Source: Prevotella melaninogenica
Lineage (GTDB): Bacteria; Bacteroidota; Bacteroidia; Bacteroidales; Bacteroidaceae
Length of the DNA stretch: 64,000 bases
Assembly (NCBI RefSeq): GCF_018127925.1
Contig: NZ_CP072348.1
Location: 441,501 to 505,500 of the forward strand
Direction of reading: 5' to 3'
In this document: positions 9,703 to 18,689 of the stretch, one piece after another
Numbering within the stretch: position 1 is the stretch's first letter
Layout of the letters: each line of letters starts with the position of its first letter
Position numbers and translations under genes: made by a program
The notes under the pieces: model-generated
What the model saw: only the letters and a program-made list of their open reading frames with translations
The model's database searches: none
Told to the model about the DNA's origin: nothing

Positions 9703-10290
9703 ATGAAACAATATTCAATGAAGTTACTGCCCTTAGTCTTTGTGGCTATCTCTGCAGTAGCTTTTATGTCTTGCTCAGGCTGTTCTTCGCGAGGAGTAGG
9801 ACATTATGATACAACACAGGTCGACACTATGTTGGCTGTTGATCTTGATAGTAATTCGTCAGGTGATGGAACGTATGTTTCTTCATGGACCTATCTCAAC
9901 GATTCTGCAGTAGCCAATATGCAGAGTGCTCCAAACAAGAAGTCGCAGATAACGCCTTCTAATCGTATGAACATTCGTGTACGTTATCTTGGACGTGTAG
10001 GTGTTGAAGCATGTATGATTCTTGGTGATGGCGAACAGTTTGCGGGTAACAGTTATGATACAACCAACTATGTTCGTGTCTATGCGTATGGAGAGGAGGT
10101 TGGGCGATTCAGTTATAAGCCTGGTATCAGTAAGCAGACTGACTCTGCCTTCGTTCAGACTCCAGAAGCATTTGTTGAGTGTCTTAGGAAATATCGTTCT
10201 TTTAAGATTGAAACAACGACTTTTACCAGTGGCACACTCGTTTACAGTTTTGATGCTATTGCTGCATTGGCAAAGAGAAAACAAAAGTAA
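9703..10290 (+). CDS. hypothetical lipoprotein
   Basis: 195-aa protein with a clear N-terminal signal (MKQYSMKLLPLVFVAISAVAF) and Cys in the MSCSGC context, where either Cys could be lipidated. The mature part has no motif I recognise. It appears beta-rich, with a segment NRMNIRVRYLGRVGVEACMI, and carries a short basic C-terminus (AKRKQK). It starts 15 bp after the right arm of a long inverted repeat and lies 107 bp upstream of the patatin-like gene on the same strand. An exported, membrane-anchored location is well supported; function is unknown. Confidence 0.75.
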   Translation: MKQYSMKLLPLVFVAISAVAFMSCSGCSSRGVGHYDTTQVDTMLAVDLDSNSSGDGTYVSSWTYLNDSAVANMQSAPNKKSQITPSNRMNIRVRYLGRVGVEACMILGDGEQFAGNSYDTTNYVRVYAYGEEVGRFSYKPGISKQTDSAFVQTPEAFVECLRKYRSFKIETTTFTSGTLVYSFDAIAALAKRKQK

Positions 10291-10397
10291 GGTGTTACCT
10301 TTATTGTAACCTTTGTTTTACTACAATAGCATTGTTTATATCTCTAATTATCAGAATATAACATTATAAAAAGGCAGTATTTAAAGGATAAAACATT

Positions 10398-11258
10398 ATG
10401 AAGAAAGGACTTGTATTAGAAGGAGGAGCCATGCGTGGATTGTTTTCTGCTGGTGTAATGGATGTTCTGATGGAAAATAACATATGGCCTGATGGCGTTA
10501 TTGGCGTTTCTGCGGGTGCGGCTTTTGGTTGTAACATGAAGTCAAAGCAGGCAGGACGTGTGCTCAGATACAATCAAAAGTTGGCAAACGACTGGCGTTA
10601 TGCTTCTTTGCGTTCACTCTTAAAAACAGGTGATTACTATGGTGGTGAATACGCTTACCATTATATGCCTCGTCATATTGATTACTTCGATGTTGATACT
10701 TTCCGTGAGAATCCAATGGAGTTTTGGGCTGTATGTACAAACGTTGGAACGGGTAAAGCGGAGTATAAGCGACTGATGGAGGTTGATAATAATTGTTTAG
10801 AGTATATTCGTACCTCTGCATCTATGCCTATTGCTGCTCGTATTGTGACGGTAGAAGGCAAGAAACTTTTGGATGGTGGTATTGCAGATTCTATTCCTCT
10901 CCGCTTCTTTCAGGAACAAGGCTATGAGCGTAATTTGGTTGTTCTTACTCAGCCAGAGGGTTTTGTGAAAGAGCCAAACTCACTGATGCCCCTTATGCGT
11001 ATGTGGTTGCATCGTCATCCACGTGTTGTAAAAGCTTTGGAGCAACGCCATATCATGTATAATGAGCAGTTAGCTTACGTCCGTGAAGAAGAAAAGAAGC
11101 CTAATACCTTAGTGCTTCGTCCTAAAGCAAAACTAACAATAGGACATTTCTCACACGACCCAGCAATGATGCAAGCCACCTATGATCAAGGTCGGGAAGT
11201 AGCTTTAGAACATCTAAACGAAATAAAGAATCTGTTTGGAGTAGGTGAGGTAAAATAA
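10398..11258 (+). CDS. patatin-like phospholipase family protein (YjjU-like)
   Basis: Predicted serine lipase/acyl hydrolase of the patatin fold, 286 aa. The oxyanion-hole glycine loop is GLVLEGGAMRG at the N-terminus. The nucleophile is Ser38 in GVSAG and the catalytic Asp is Asp159 in LLDGG, together the Ser-Asp dyad of the family. There is no signal peptide, so action is probably cytosolic or on the inner membrane face. Its overall layout resembles E. coli YjjU. It stands between a lipoprotein gene and the PLD-like gene without clear operon linkage. Substrate is unknown. Confidence 0.88.
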   Translation: MKKGLVLEGGAMRGLFSAGVMDVLMENNIWPDGVIGVSAGAAFGCNMKSKQAGRVLRYNQKLANDWRYASLRSLLKTGDYYGGEYAYHYMPRHIDYFDVDTFRENPMEFWAVCTNVGTGKAEYKRLMEVDNNCLEYIRTSASMPIAARIVTVEGKKLLDGGIADSIPLRFFQEQGYERNLVVLTQPEGFVKEPNSLMPLMRMWLHRHPRVVKALEQRHIMYNEQLAYVREEEKKPNTLVLRPKAKLTIGHFSHDPAMMQATYDQGREVALEHLNEIKNLFGVGEVK

Positions 11259-11288
11259 GTTTTTAACTATTCTTTAAAATTGAATCTT

Positions 11289-12464
11289 ATGGAATTAATA
11301 ACCAATGAAACATCATTGAATACGCATTTCAATAAACTAATTTGTTCATTTAAGCATGTTTGTGTAGCTGTAGCATGGGCAACTGACCAATGCTCCATGT
11401 ATGATGTACTATGTCAGAATGAAAGTAAGATAGAAAAGATGATTGTCGGATTGAATTTCACACGTACAACTCCAAAATTCATAAACAGGTTCAAGTCTAA
11501 TGAGAATGTTCATTTCCTTGAATTACGTTCACATACTTTTCATCCTAAATTTTACTTCTTCTACAATAGTTCTTCTGACTGGAGTTTAATAATTGGTAGT
11601 TCAAACTTCACAGGGGGAGGATTTGGATTAAACATGGAAGCATGCGTTCTTATAAACAGCGAAGACAAACAAAATGACTTTTATAAGCAATGTACTGACT
11701 ATATCAACAATGTTTGGGAACAATCAGCTCGGCTTACCTCAGATGATTTTAAAAAGTATAAAGCAAAATTTAAAAAACAGAAGAAAGAGCATCTTTATGA
11801 CAAATACAAGTTTCCTCTTACCAAGTATGGTGCAATCATAGATTCGCTTAGTTGGGAAGAGTATGTTAAGAGGGTGATGCAAGATAAAGATAGCGTAGAA
11901 GTTCGGTGTCAAATTCTGAAGAAAGCGCATGAGTTTTTTAACAAGTATAGTTCATTTAAGGATTTCCCAGATAACGAAAGGAAATGTGTTGCGGGCATTC
12001 AACGTGAGCTACCTGGTATGGAAAATGTAGATTGGGGATTCTTTGGTACTTGTTCAGGCAATGGTAACTTTACGAAGGCTATCATTGATAACAATACAAA
12101 ACTTGTTGAGGCTATTGATGCTATACCCTTAGAAGGTGAGGTTACAGTTGAACAGTATAAGAAGTATTGTTCTATATGGAAGAAAGAATTTAAAGAACCT
12201 GTGGCACTTGCTTCACGCCTTCTTGTAATGAAACGCCCTGACTTATTTGTATGTATCAATAGCCGTAATAAGAAGTTACTATGCAATGAATTTGCCATTT
12301 CTCAATCATCGTTATCAATGGATTCTTATTGGGATGAAATTGTTTCTCGAATACAAACTTCTGTATGGTATAAAGATAGTTGTCCAAAATCTCATTCTGA
12401 AAAAGAAATTTGTCAGTATATGGCAGCAATGCTTGATAGTATTTACTATCAAAAAGATAATTGA
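11289..12464 (+). CDS. orphan PLD-fold nuclease-like protein
   Basis: 391-aa protein with one phospholipase D/nuclease signature: His85-x-Lys87 (FHPKFYFF), Gly103-Ser-Ser-Asn106 (IIGSSNFTGGG) and Glu117. A single HKD half suggests it works as a dimer, like Nuc or BfiI-type restriction nucleases. After about residue 150 the chain is charged and helical with no domain I know. A TTG at 11280 would add three residues; I prefer the ATG. There is no signal peptide. The gene is visibly AT-richer than its neighbours and stands alone, which suggests horizontal acquisition. A defence or DNA-processing role is possible, but no methylase or partner is adjacent, so this stays inference. Confidence 0.75.
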   Translation: MELITNETSLNTHFNKLICSFKHVCVAVAWATDQCSMYDVLCQNESKIEKMIVGLNFTRTTPKFINRFKSNENVHFLELRSHTFHPKFYFFYNSSSDWSLIIGSSNFTGGGFGLNMEACVLINSEDKQNDFYKQCTDYINNVWEQSARLTSDDFKKYKAKFKKQKKEHLYDKYKFPLTKYGAIIDSLSWEEYVKRVMQDKDSVEVRCQILKKAHEFFNKYSSFKDFPDNERKCVAGIQRELPGMENVDWGFFGTCSGNGNFTKAIIDNNTKLVEAIDAIPLEGEVTVEQYKKYCSIWKKEFKEPVALASRLLVMKRPDLFVCINSRNKKLLCNEFAISQSSLSMDSYWDEIVSRIQTSVWYKDSCPKSHSEKEICQYMAAMLDSIYYQKDN

Positions 12465-12569
12465 ATAATAGATAAAATATGATATTTAAAACCTTTGCAG
12501 TATAAGAATCTTGGAATATGATTTTGGTATAGAATAAGTAAACTGTAATGTAAACTAAAAAAAACATAT

Positions 12570-13061
12570 ATGGATAACCAATTGAACAACAGTAATAAAA
12601 TAAATATTCTTTTTATTTGCTTAGGTAATATTTGTCGCTCTCCGGCTGCACATGCTGTGATGCAACATCTTGTTGAGGAACGAGGCTGTGCAGACCGATA
12701 TATGATTGATTCTGCGGGAATTGGTAATTGGCATGTTGGACAGTTACCTGATAAGCGTATGCGTGAACACGGTCGACAGCGTGGATATAGCGTTGACCAC
12801 CGTGCTCGTCAATTCGATGCGCGCAGAGATTTTGAACTATTCGATAAGATTGTCGTAATGGACGAGGATAATTATCGTAACATTACGTCTCAGGCACCTA
12901 ATGAAACGGCACGAGAAAAGGTCGTACGAATGGCAGATTTCTTTACTCAACATCCTTCTGCTACTTGTGTTCCTGATCCTTATTATGGTGATGCAGACGA
13001 TTTTAACTTAGCTATTGATTTAATAGAAGACGGTTGTGAGGGTCTTCTTAATACTATCTAA
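12570..13061 (+). CDS. low-molecular-weight protein-tyrosine phosphatase
   Basis: 163-aa cytosolic phosphatase of the LMW-PTP family. The P-loop is Cys17-LGNI-Cys-Arg23-Ser (CLGNICRSPAA), matching CX5R(S/T). The general-acid Asp lies near the C-terminus in PDPYYGD. The first ten residues (MDNQLNNSNK) are an extension before the usual start of the domain. In Bacteroidota and other bacteria these enzymes often dephosphorylate capsule tyrosine kinases or arginine-phosphorylated proteins, but no kinase is beside this gene. A strong bidirectional terminator follows. Confidence 0.93.
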   Translation: MDNQLNNSNKINILFICLGNICRSPAAHAVMQHLVEERGCADRYMIDSAGIGNWHVGQLPDKRMREHGRQRGYSVDHRARQFDARRDFELFDKIVVMDEDNYRNITSQAPNETAREKVVRMADFFTQHPSATCVPDPYYGDADDFNLAIDLIEDGCEGLLNTI

Positions 13062-13147
13062 GGCTTCCCAAGTTAGGGCAGTATAGTTCTCCTCTAACAA
13101 TAAACAATAGTCATTTTAATGAGCTATTGTTAGGTATTAAGTACTCC

Positions 13148-13213
13148 ACACCATTGGTGTTAACCGTTAGCACACATGGTGCTAAGCATCCGCACGATGT
13201 GTGCTGGGCGTTA
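13148..13213. repeat. 22-bp-period array, GCACCATTGGTG family (3 units)
   Basis: Units start at 13148, 13170 and 13192, exactly 22 bp apart, each with an imperfect dyad of the type RCACCATTGGTGTT. The array lies between two convergent genes, upstream of the terminator. Confidence 0.85.
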
Positions 13214-13259
13214 ATACGTCAGTAGACAATGGACTGAAAAGGTCATAATAAGTATTATA

Positions 13260-13306
13260 AAAAACTCCCATAACAAGCCATTGTTGGTAATGTTATGGGA
13301 GTTTTT
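13260..13306. terminator. bidirectional intrinsic terminator
   Basis: A 15-bp perfect stem (13260-13274 with 13292-13306) is bounded by A and T tracts. It serves the convergent phosphatase (+) and epimerase (-) genes. Confidence 0.85.
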
Positions 13307-13329
13307 ATTTTATCCTTTGTTTTCTCAGA

Positions 13330-14517
13330 CTATTCCATAGTCTTCAATATCTCCTGACAGAGCATATAACTCTTAATCATCATGCGTGGAACGTGGAATG
13401 GTCCTTTGAAGATATTACCCTTTGCAGGCTGTGCAACGGTTCCGTCACGATGTAGGTAGCCATACCACTCTGGATAGTCTTGATCAGGGAAGTGGGCGTA
13501 TGTCCACTCGCTAATGCGTTGATGACGATAGAGATATTCCTCGTCGCCAGTTCCAAGGTAAGCATAGAGAGAGGCAATGATTGTCTCGCACTGTGGCCAC
13601 CAGAACTTCATATCCTGTGAGTAGTCCTGTGGTGGGAGGTTACGGCAGTCTCGGAAGTTGATGATACCACCATATTGCTTGTCCCATCCCCAGTCCCATG
13701 ACCAATCGAAGATGGTGAGGGCGGTGTCGAGTAGGTCTTTGTCCCAGTTGCGCAACTTAGCTTCCTCCATGATAAACCATGCGGTCTCAATACAATGACC
13801 AGGGTTGATGGTACGTGCTGCATTGGTGTCAATGAATTCTCCCTTTGGACCGACTGTTTCAAGCAATGCCTTGAACTCCGGGTGCATGAAGTAGCGACGG
13901 AGTAATGAGATAGACTCATCAATCTGCTGGGTTAGTGTTGGATCGTCAATCACTGCACGCAGACGTGAGCCAACGTTGATGAGAATCATAATGATAGAGT
14001 GGCTCTGCATCTCTACACCAGCTTCATATTTAGCTGGAAGGAAGCCCGGAGTAGAGAGGAAACGCTGTGCATCGTGGAATACCTGCAACGCCCTTTCTGC
14101 ATAATGCTTGTCACCTGTAGCCAAAGAGTATTCGGCAAAAGCTATTGCAGCAAAAGTCTCTGAGAAAACATAGCGACGCTTACGCAGTGGCTTACCCTCT
14201 GCTGTTACTTCAAAATACATGTGTCCATTCTCGTCAAAGCAATGCTTCTCAATGAAGTCAATGGCAGACTTTGATGCCTCAAGCCATTCCTGATTCTTCT
14301 CTACATTGTTGTATGCAAAAGCGCAGATGAATGCCCATCGGCCTTGGAACCACACCGACTTGGTCGTGTCCATCAATGAACCATCACGGTCTAAGCAGGT
14401 GTATATACCGCCATTCTCCTTGTCCCAACCATGGTTCAACCAGAAAGGCATAATGTTGTTTGTTAGGTCGTTCTTATAGGTTTCAGCCCATGAACGTAAG
14501 TATTCTTTCTTATCCAT
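13330..14517 (-). CDS. N-acylglucosamine 2-epimerase (AGE) family protein
   Basis: 395-aa (alpha/alpha)6-barrel enzyme of the AGE/cellobiose 2-epimerase family, which inverts C2 of GlcNAc/ManNAc or of reducing-end glucose/mannose in oligosaccharides. Family signatures include GGIYTCLDRDGS, NPGHCIETAWFIMEEA with the conserved His, and EWYGYLHRDG toward the C-terminus. I chose the ATG at 14517: the longer frame begins with a TTG at 14622, which overlaps a well-formed promoter (-7 box at 14620-14627) and so lies upstream of transcription. The neighbours (phosphatase, uvrA) do not reveal the substrate. A ManNAc role in sialic acid use is possible given the sialate esterase at 50.8 kb, but cellobiose epimerase cannot be excluded. 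Confidence 0.88.
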   Translation of the reverse strand: MDKKEYLRSWAETYKNDLTNNIMPFWLNHGWDKENGGIYTCLDRDGSLMDTTKSVWFQGRWAFICAFAYNNVEKNQEWLEASKSAIDFIEKHCFDENGHMYFEVTAEGKPLRKRRYVFSETFAAIAFAEYSLATGDKHYAERALQVFHDAQRFLSTPGFLPAKYEAGVEMQSHSIIMILINVGSRLRAVIDDPTLTQQIDESISLLRRYFMHPEFKALLETVGPKGEFIDTNAARTINPGHCIETAWFIMEEAKLRNWDKDLLDTALTIFDWSWDWGWDKQYGGIINFRDCRNLPPQDYSQDMKFWWPQCETIIASLYAYLGTGDEEYLYRHQRISEWTYAHFPDQDYPEWYGYLHRDGTVAQPAKGNIFKGPFHVPRMMIKSYMLCQEILKTME

Positions 14518-14619
14518 AATTTTAGGTGATATAGACAATGTGTTAATTTCCAAATGGATTGTACAGTAAGGAGGGCAGTCTGTACCGTTGTATAGCTGTC
14601 CTTTACTTCTGTCCTTTGG

Positions 14620-14651
14620 CAAAATTAGGACTAATTTATCAATTATCCAAA
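14620..14651 (-). promoter_or_regulatory. Bacteroidota-type promoter for the epimerase gene
   Basis: On the minus strand, TAATTTTG (14620-14627) lies 20 bp downstream of TTTG (14648-14651). This is a perfect consensus layout and fixes the downstream ATG at 14517 as the start. Confidence 0.75.
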
Positions 14652-14695
14652 GAAAAGAATTGAAAACTCTTTCTTTATTGCCTATAGAATATGTC

Positions 14696-17524
14696 TTACT
14701 TTAGTACTTTAGCAAGGAAGCGAGAAGTGTAGCTCTCTTTGTTTTTTGCCACAACCTCTGGTGTACCACAACTCAACATGCGACCGCCACCACGACCACC
14801 TTCTGGTCCCATGTCAATGATGTAGTCTGCAAGTTTGATGACATCGAGGTTGTGTTCGATGATGATAACGGTGTTGCCACGGTCAACAAGTTTCTGTAAT
14901 ACGTCCATCAAGATACGAATATCTTCAAAATGAAGACCAGTTGTAGGCTCATCAAGGATGTAAAGTGTCTTACCTGTGTCACGCTTTGCAAGTTCTGTTG
15001 CCAACTTAACACGCTGACTCTCACCGCCAGAGAGGGTAGTAGAACTTTGTCCAAGCTTGATATAGCCCAAACCAACATCCTGTAATGCCTTGATCTTCGG
15101 CAGTATCTGTGGTACGTTCTCAAAGAATTCTACAGCCATATTGACTGTCATATCCAATACGTCTGCAATGGATTTTCCCTTAAAACGCACTTCCAATGTT
15201 TCTCGATTATAGCGTTTGCCGTGACAAACCTCGCAAGGTACCATCACGTCAGGTAGGAAGTTCATTTCAATGGTTTTGTAACCATTACCTCCACAGGTCT
15301 CACAGCGTCCTCCTTTCACATTGAAAGAGAATCGTCCAGGTTTGTAACCACGAATTTTAGCTTCGGGAAGATTGACGAAAAGTTGACGTATGTCGGAGAA
15401 CACGCCTGTATAAGTTGCAGGATTACTGCGTGGTGTACGGCCGATAGGACTTTGGTCAACGTTCACCACTTTATCAATGTTATCAATGCCTTCAATCTTT
15501 CCGTAAGGCATAGGACGTTTCAGTGAGCGGTAGAAGTGTTGTGAAAGTATAGGCTGCAAGGTCTCATTGATGAGGGTACTCTTACCTGAACCAGACACAC
15601 CAGTGACGACAATTAGTTCACCAAGTGGGAAGGTTACGTTTACGTCTTTTAGGTTATTACCCTTACAACCTGTGAGTTGTATGGTTTTTCCATTCCCTTC
15701 TCTGCGCTCCTTAGGAAGTTCAATGGCACGTTCACCATTTAGATATTGTGCTGTAAGTGTGTGTGTTTTGAGCATGTCTGCAGGCTTCCCTTGGAAGACA
15801 ACCTCACCACCTTTGCGTCCAGCTTTAGGTCCGATGTCTACAATCCAGTCCGCAGCACGCATCATGTCTTCGTCGTGTTCAACAACGATAACCGTATTTC
15901 CCATGTCACGTAATTCTTTCAGAGAGTTTATGAGACGCTCGTTATCGCGTTGATGAAGACCAATAGAAGGCTCGTCGAGGATGTAGAGCACGTTAACAAG
16001 TTGTGAACCAATCTGCGTTGCAAGGCGAATACGTTGACTCTCACCACCAGAAAGCGTAGCACTTTGACGGTTCAACGCAAGGTAATCAAGCCCCACATCG
16101 AGTAGAAAGTTTATACGTTTACGAATCTCCTTTATGATTTCAACGGCGATAGTACGCTGCTTTTCGCCCATGTGTTCCTCAACATGATCAACCCAGTCTT
16201 TCAACTCGTTGATATCCATTTCAGCAAGGTCAGCAATGTTTTTATCCGATATCTTATAGGATAGAGCCTCACGATTTAAACGATGACCATGACATTCTGG
16301 ACATTGTGCTTCGGCTATGAACTGGTCAGCCCACTTCTTTCCAGCTGAGGAATCATCGTTCTCCATGACCGTACGGAGATACTTAATGATACCATCAAAG
16401 GACACAAAGTAATCGGAGGTGGTATGTACAAGCTCTTTAGCAATCTTCAACTTCTCCAAAGAACCATATAAAACCTCGTCCATTGCCTCCTTAGGAATAT
16501 CCTTGACAGGGGTCTTTAGGTCACAATCATGCCTTTTTAAAAGAGCGTCTATCTGCCAGAAAATCATCTGGTTCTTGTATTTTCCTAAAGGAACTATTGC
16601 ACCACTGTAAATGTCTTGTTTGTCATCTGGAATTACTTTCTTCAAGTCAATCTCATCAATCACACCTAATCCTTTACACTGTGGACAGGCTCCTTCGGGT
16701 GAGTTGAATGAGAAAATGTTTGGCGCTGGGTCTTTGTATGCTATTCCAGTGACTGGGTCCATTAGTCGTTTAGAGAAGTACTTGGCTTCGTCTCGTTCGT
16801 TATCAAGAATCATTATCAAGCCTTCTCCCTGCTTCATTGCAGTTGAAACGGTCTTTGCCAAACGCTCACGTAGCGTGTTAGTCTCCGTACCCCCGAGTTT
16901 CATCTTGTCGATAACAACCTCAATGTTATGGTTCTTGTAGCGGTCAACTTTCATACCACGTGTTAACTCTTGTACCTCTCCATCGACACGGATATACAAG
17001 TAACCCTTGCGCCGCATCTGCTCAAAGAGTTCACGATAATGACCTTTACGGTTGCGGACAAGTGGTGAGAGAATATATATCTTGCGGTCTTGATAATCAG
17101 ACATAATCATATCCACCACTTTCTCCTCAGTGTATTTCACCATCTTTTCACCGCTCATATAAGAGTAAGCCTCACCTGCACGTGCAAAGAGAAGGCGGAG
17201 GTAGTCATATATCTCCGTAGTTGTACCAACGGTAGAGCGGGGATTCTTATTGGTTGTCTTCTGTTCAATGGAGATGACAGGGGATAGTCCTGTTATCTTA
17301 TCTACGTCCGGACGCTCCATGTTTCCAAGGAAGTTGCGTGCGTAAGCAGAGAAGGTTTCAATGTATCGACGCTGACCTTCGGTGAAGATAGTGTCGAATG
17401 CAAGCGAACTTTTGCCTGAACCAGAAAGTCCAGTGAAGACAGTAAGTGAGTTGCGTGGGATAGTTATGTCTACATTCTTCAGATTATGTACTCTGGCTCC
17501 GAAGACTTCTATTTTCTCGTTCAT
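14696..17524 (-). CDS. uvrA: excinuclease ABC subunit A (canonical-looking copy)
   Basis: DNA damage sensor ATPase of nucleotide excision repair, 942 aa. The first Walker A is GLSGSGKS (residues 32-39) and the second is GVSGSGKST. Two ABC signatures ([14 protein letters not shown] and [14 protein letters not shown]) are each followed by an LDEPS or LDEPT Walker B. The C-terminal zinc finger uses two CxxC pairs (CETCGGNG and CEVCHGKRY). The region after DMIMSDY keeps RNRKGHYRELFEQMRRKGY, close to the segment that contacts UvrB in canonical UvrA, so this copy is the better candidate for the UvrABC partner. A second uvrA lies at 25.9 kb. The leader contains a 53-bp tandem repeat. Confidence 0.95.
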   Translation of the reverse strand: MNEKIEVFGARVHNLKNVDITIPRNSLTVFTGLSGSGKSSLAFDTIFTEGQRRYIETFSAYARNFLGNMERPDVDKITGLSPVISIEQKTTNKNPRSTVGTTTEIYDYLRLLFARAGEAYSYMSGEKMVKYTEEKVVDMIMSDYQDRKIYILSPLVRNRKGHYRELFEQMRRKGYLYIRVDGEVQELTRGMKVDRYKNHNIEVVIDKMKLGGTETNTLRERLAKTVSTAMKQGEGLIMILDNERDEAKYFSKRLMDPVTGIAYKDPAPNIFSFNSPEGACPQCKGLGVIDEIDLKKVIPDDKQDIYSGAIVPLGKYKNQMIFWQIDALLKRHDCDLKTPVKDIPKEAMDEVLYGSLEKLKIAKELVHTTSDYFVSFDGIIKYLRTVMENDDSSAGKKWADQFIAEAQCPECHGHRLNREALSYKISDKNIADLAEMDINELKDWVDHVEEHMGEKQRTIAVEIIKEIRKRINFLLDVGLDYLALNRQSATLSGGESQRIRLATQIGSQLVNVLYILDEPSIGLHQRDNERLINSLKELRDMGNTVIVVEHDEDMMRAADWIVDIGPKAGRKGGEVVFQGKPADMLKTHTLTAQYLNGERAIELPKERREGNGKTIQLTGCKGNNLKDVNVTFPLGELIVVTGVSGSGKSTLINETLQPILSQHFYRSLKRPMPYGKIEGIDNIDKVVNVDQSPIGRTPRSNPATYTGVFSDIRQLFVNLPEAKIRGYKPGRFSFNVKGGRCETCGGNGYKTIEMNFLPDVMVPCEVCHGKRYNRETLEVRFKGKSIADVLDMTVNMAVEFFENVPQILPKIKALQDVGLGYIKLGQSSTTLSGGESQRVKLATELAKRDTGKTLYILDEPTTGLHFEDIRILMDVLQKLVDRGNTVIIIEHNLDVIKLADYIIDMGPEGGRGGGRMLSCGTPEVVAKNKESYTSRFLAKVLK

Positions 17525-17530
17525 GGGGTT

Positions 17531-17690
17531 GTTGGGTGTTAAATGTTTGGTGTTTGGTGTTGAATGTTTGGTGTTGATGGATAGTTGGGTGTTAAATGTT
17601 TGGTGTTTGGTGTTGAATGTTTGGTGTTGATGGATAGTTGGGTGTTTGTTGTTTGGTGATGGGTGTTGATGATTAGTACTGTGTTGATGG
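17531..17690. repeat. 53-bp tandem repeat in the uvrA leader
   Basis: Two identical 53-bp units (17531-17583 and 17584-17636) are followed by a degenerate third copy to about 17690. Each unit is itself built from short words of the type GTTTGGTGTTG. The array begins 7 bp upstream of the uvrA start codon, so most of it should lie in the 5' region. Confidence 0.85.
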
Positions 17691-17752
17691 TTTCCTTGAA
17701 GATAACCACTGATGAAAATCGCTATTCATCACCACCTATCACCCATCCAACA

Positions 17753-18436
17753 TCACCTTGTCGACTGTGTGTAACCTCTGAGAAGGTTAACATCTCGTCG
17801 GATGTGGAACTCTTTGCCGTCAGCTCCTTTGGCGGTTACATTGACGAAGTAAGTTCCTTGGACAACATCTTTGCCTTTATACTTACCATCCCAGCCACCA
17901 GCAGGGTCATTCCATTCGTATATCTTTTGTCCCCAACGGTTAAAGATGATAGCTTTAAACTCTACAATACTCTTATATCCGGGCTTTGCACGATAGATAT
18001 CATTGATGCCATCGCCATTGGGTGAGAAAGCATTAGGCATCTGTAGGATACTCTCACTGATGGAGAAACTAATAGTATTGTAGCGTGTAGTGTCATTATT
18101 CAAGATTTCATAAAGCACTACTCTCGTTGTTCCTGCCTCTGTAAAGGTGTATTCGGTATTCTCATCATAACGGATAAGAAAAGCCGAACGCGGGTTATTT
18201 TGATTGAAGAAGTGCCATTCGTAATGGGTTGCTGCGTCCCTTGTTGTAGGTGGATTGGCTGAGAACGCAATTGTCAAAGGAGCCGAACCAACATAAGTGT
18301 CACCTGCGGCTATTGTATTGGTTTCACCATTTGCATCGGTATATTTACCTGAGGGTTGGCAATCTTGTGCCCATGCCATAGAAGAGAGAAGCATAGACAC
18401 CATCACCCCCAATAGTCTAAATTTATATTGTTTCAT
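17753..18436 (-). CDS. secreted protein with T9SS type-B (gliding-associated) C-terminal domain
   Basis: 227-aa exported protein. The ATG at 18436 opens a signal peptide (MKQYKFRLLGVMVSMLLSSMAWAQD). The longer TTG frame from 18511 would start upstream of the likely promoter. The middle part resembles a PKD-like fold (HYEWHFFNQNN, TFTEAGTTRVVLYEI). The last 90 residues match the gliding-motility-associated/type-B sorting domain: MPNAFSPNGDGINDIY, FNRWGQKIYEW, GGWDGKYKGK and QGTYFVNVTA. Proteins with this domain are exported through the outer membrane by the type IX secretion system, so a T9SS should be present elsewhere. The cargo's own function is unknown. Confidence 0.85.
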   Translation of the reverse strand: MKQYKFRLLGVMVSMLLSSMAWAQDCQPSGKYTDANGETNTIAAGDTYVGSAPLTIAFSANPPTTRDAATHYEWHFFNQNNPRSAFLIRYDENTEYTFTEAGTTRVVLYEILNNDTTRYNTISFSISESILQMPNAFSPNGDGINDIYRAKPGYKSIVEFKAIIFNRWGQKIYEWNDPAGGWDGKYKGKDVVQGTYFVNVTAKGADGKEFHIRRDVNLLRGYTQSTR

Positions 18437-18480
18437 TCCAATAGTTCGTTTGATGTTACCTTGAAAAATGTATAATCGTG

Positions 18481-18508
18481 CAAATTTACACAATTTTTCC
18501 CATACAAA
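18481..18508 (-). promoter_or_regulatory. probable promoter for the T9SS cargo gene
   Basis: On the minus strand, TAAATTTG (18481-18488) is preceded by TTTG (18505-18508). The 16-bp spacing is short of the usual 19-21, so support is moderate. It favours the start at 18436. Confidence 0.45.
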
Positions 18509-18689
18509 CAAGTAAATCTATCTGCCTGAATAGGATAATAATATGTATTTCTATCTGATAAAACTTAAATAGCATATCCTCTTGCGGTGGCACTTCTTTA
18601 GAACTGACAATATTGTATTCTCTTTGAGAAAGGAAGGCTTTATATCAATTCTGTCCTGTTTGGGTGGGGTATTCTAACTCTTTTTCTAA

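Noticed and set aside
14518-14622. N-terminal extension of the epimerase
   Set aside because: It starts at TTG inside the promoter -7 box, upstream of the likely transcription start.
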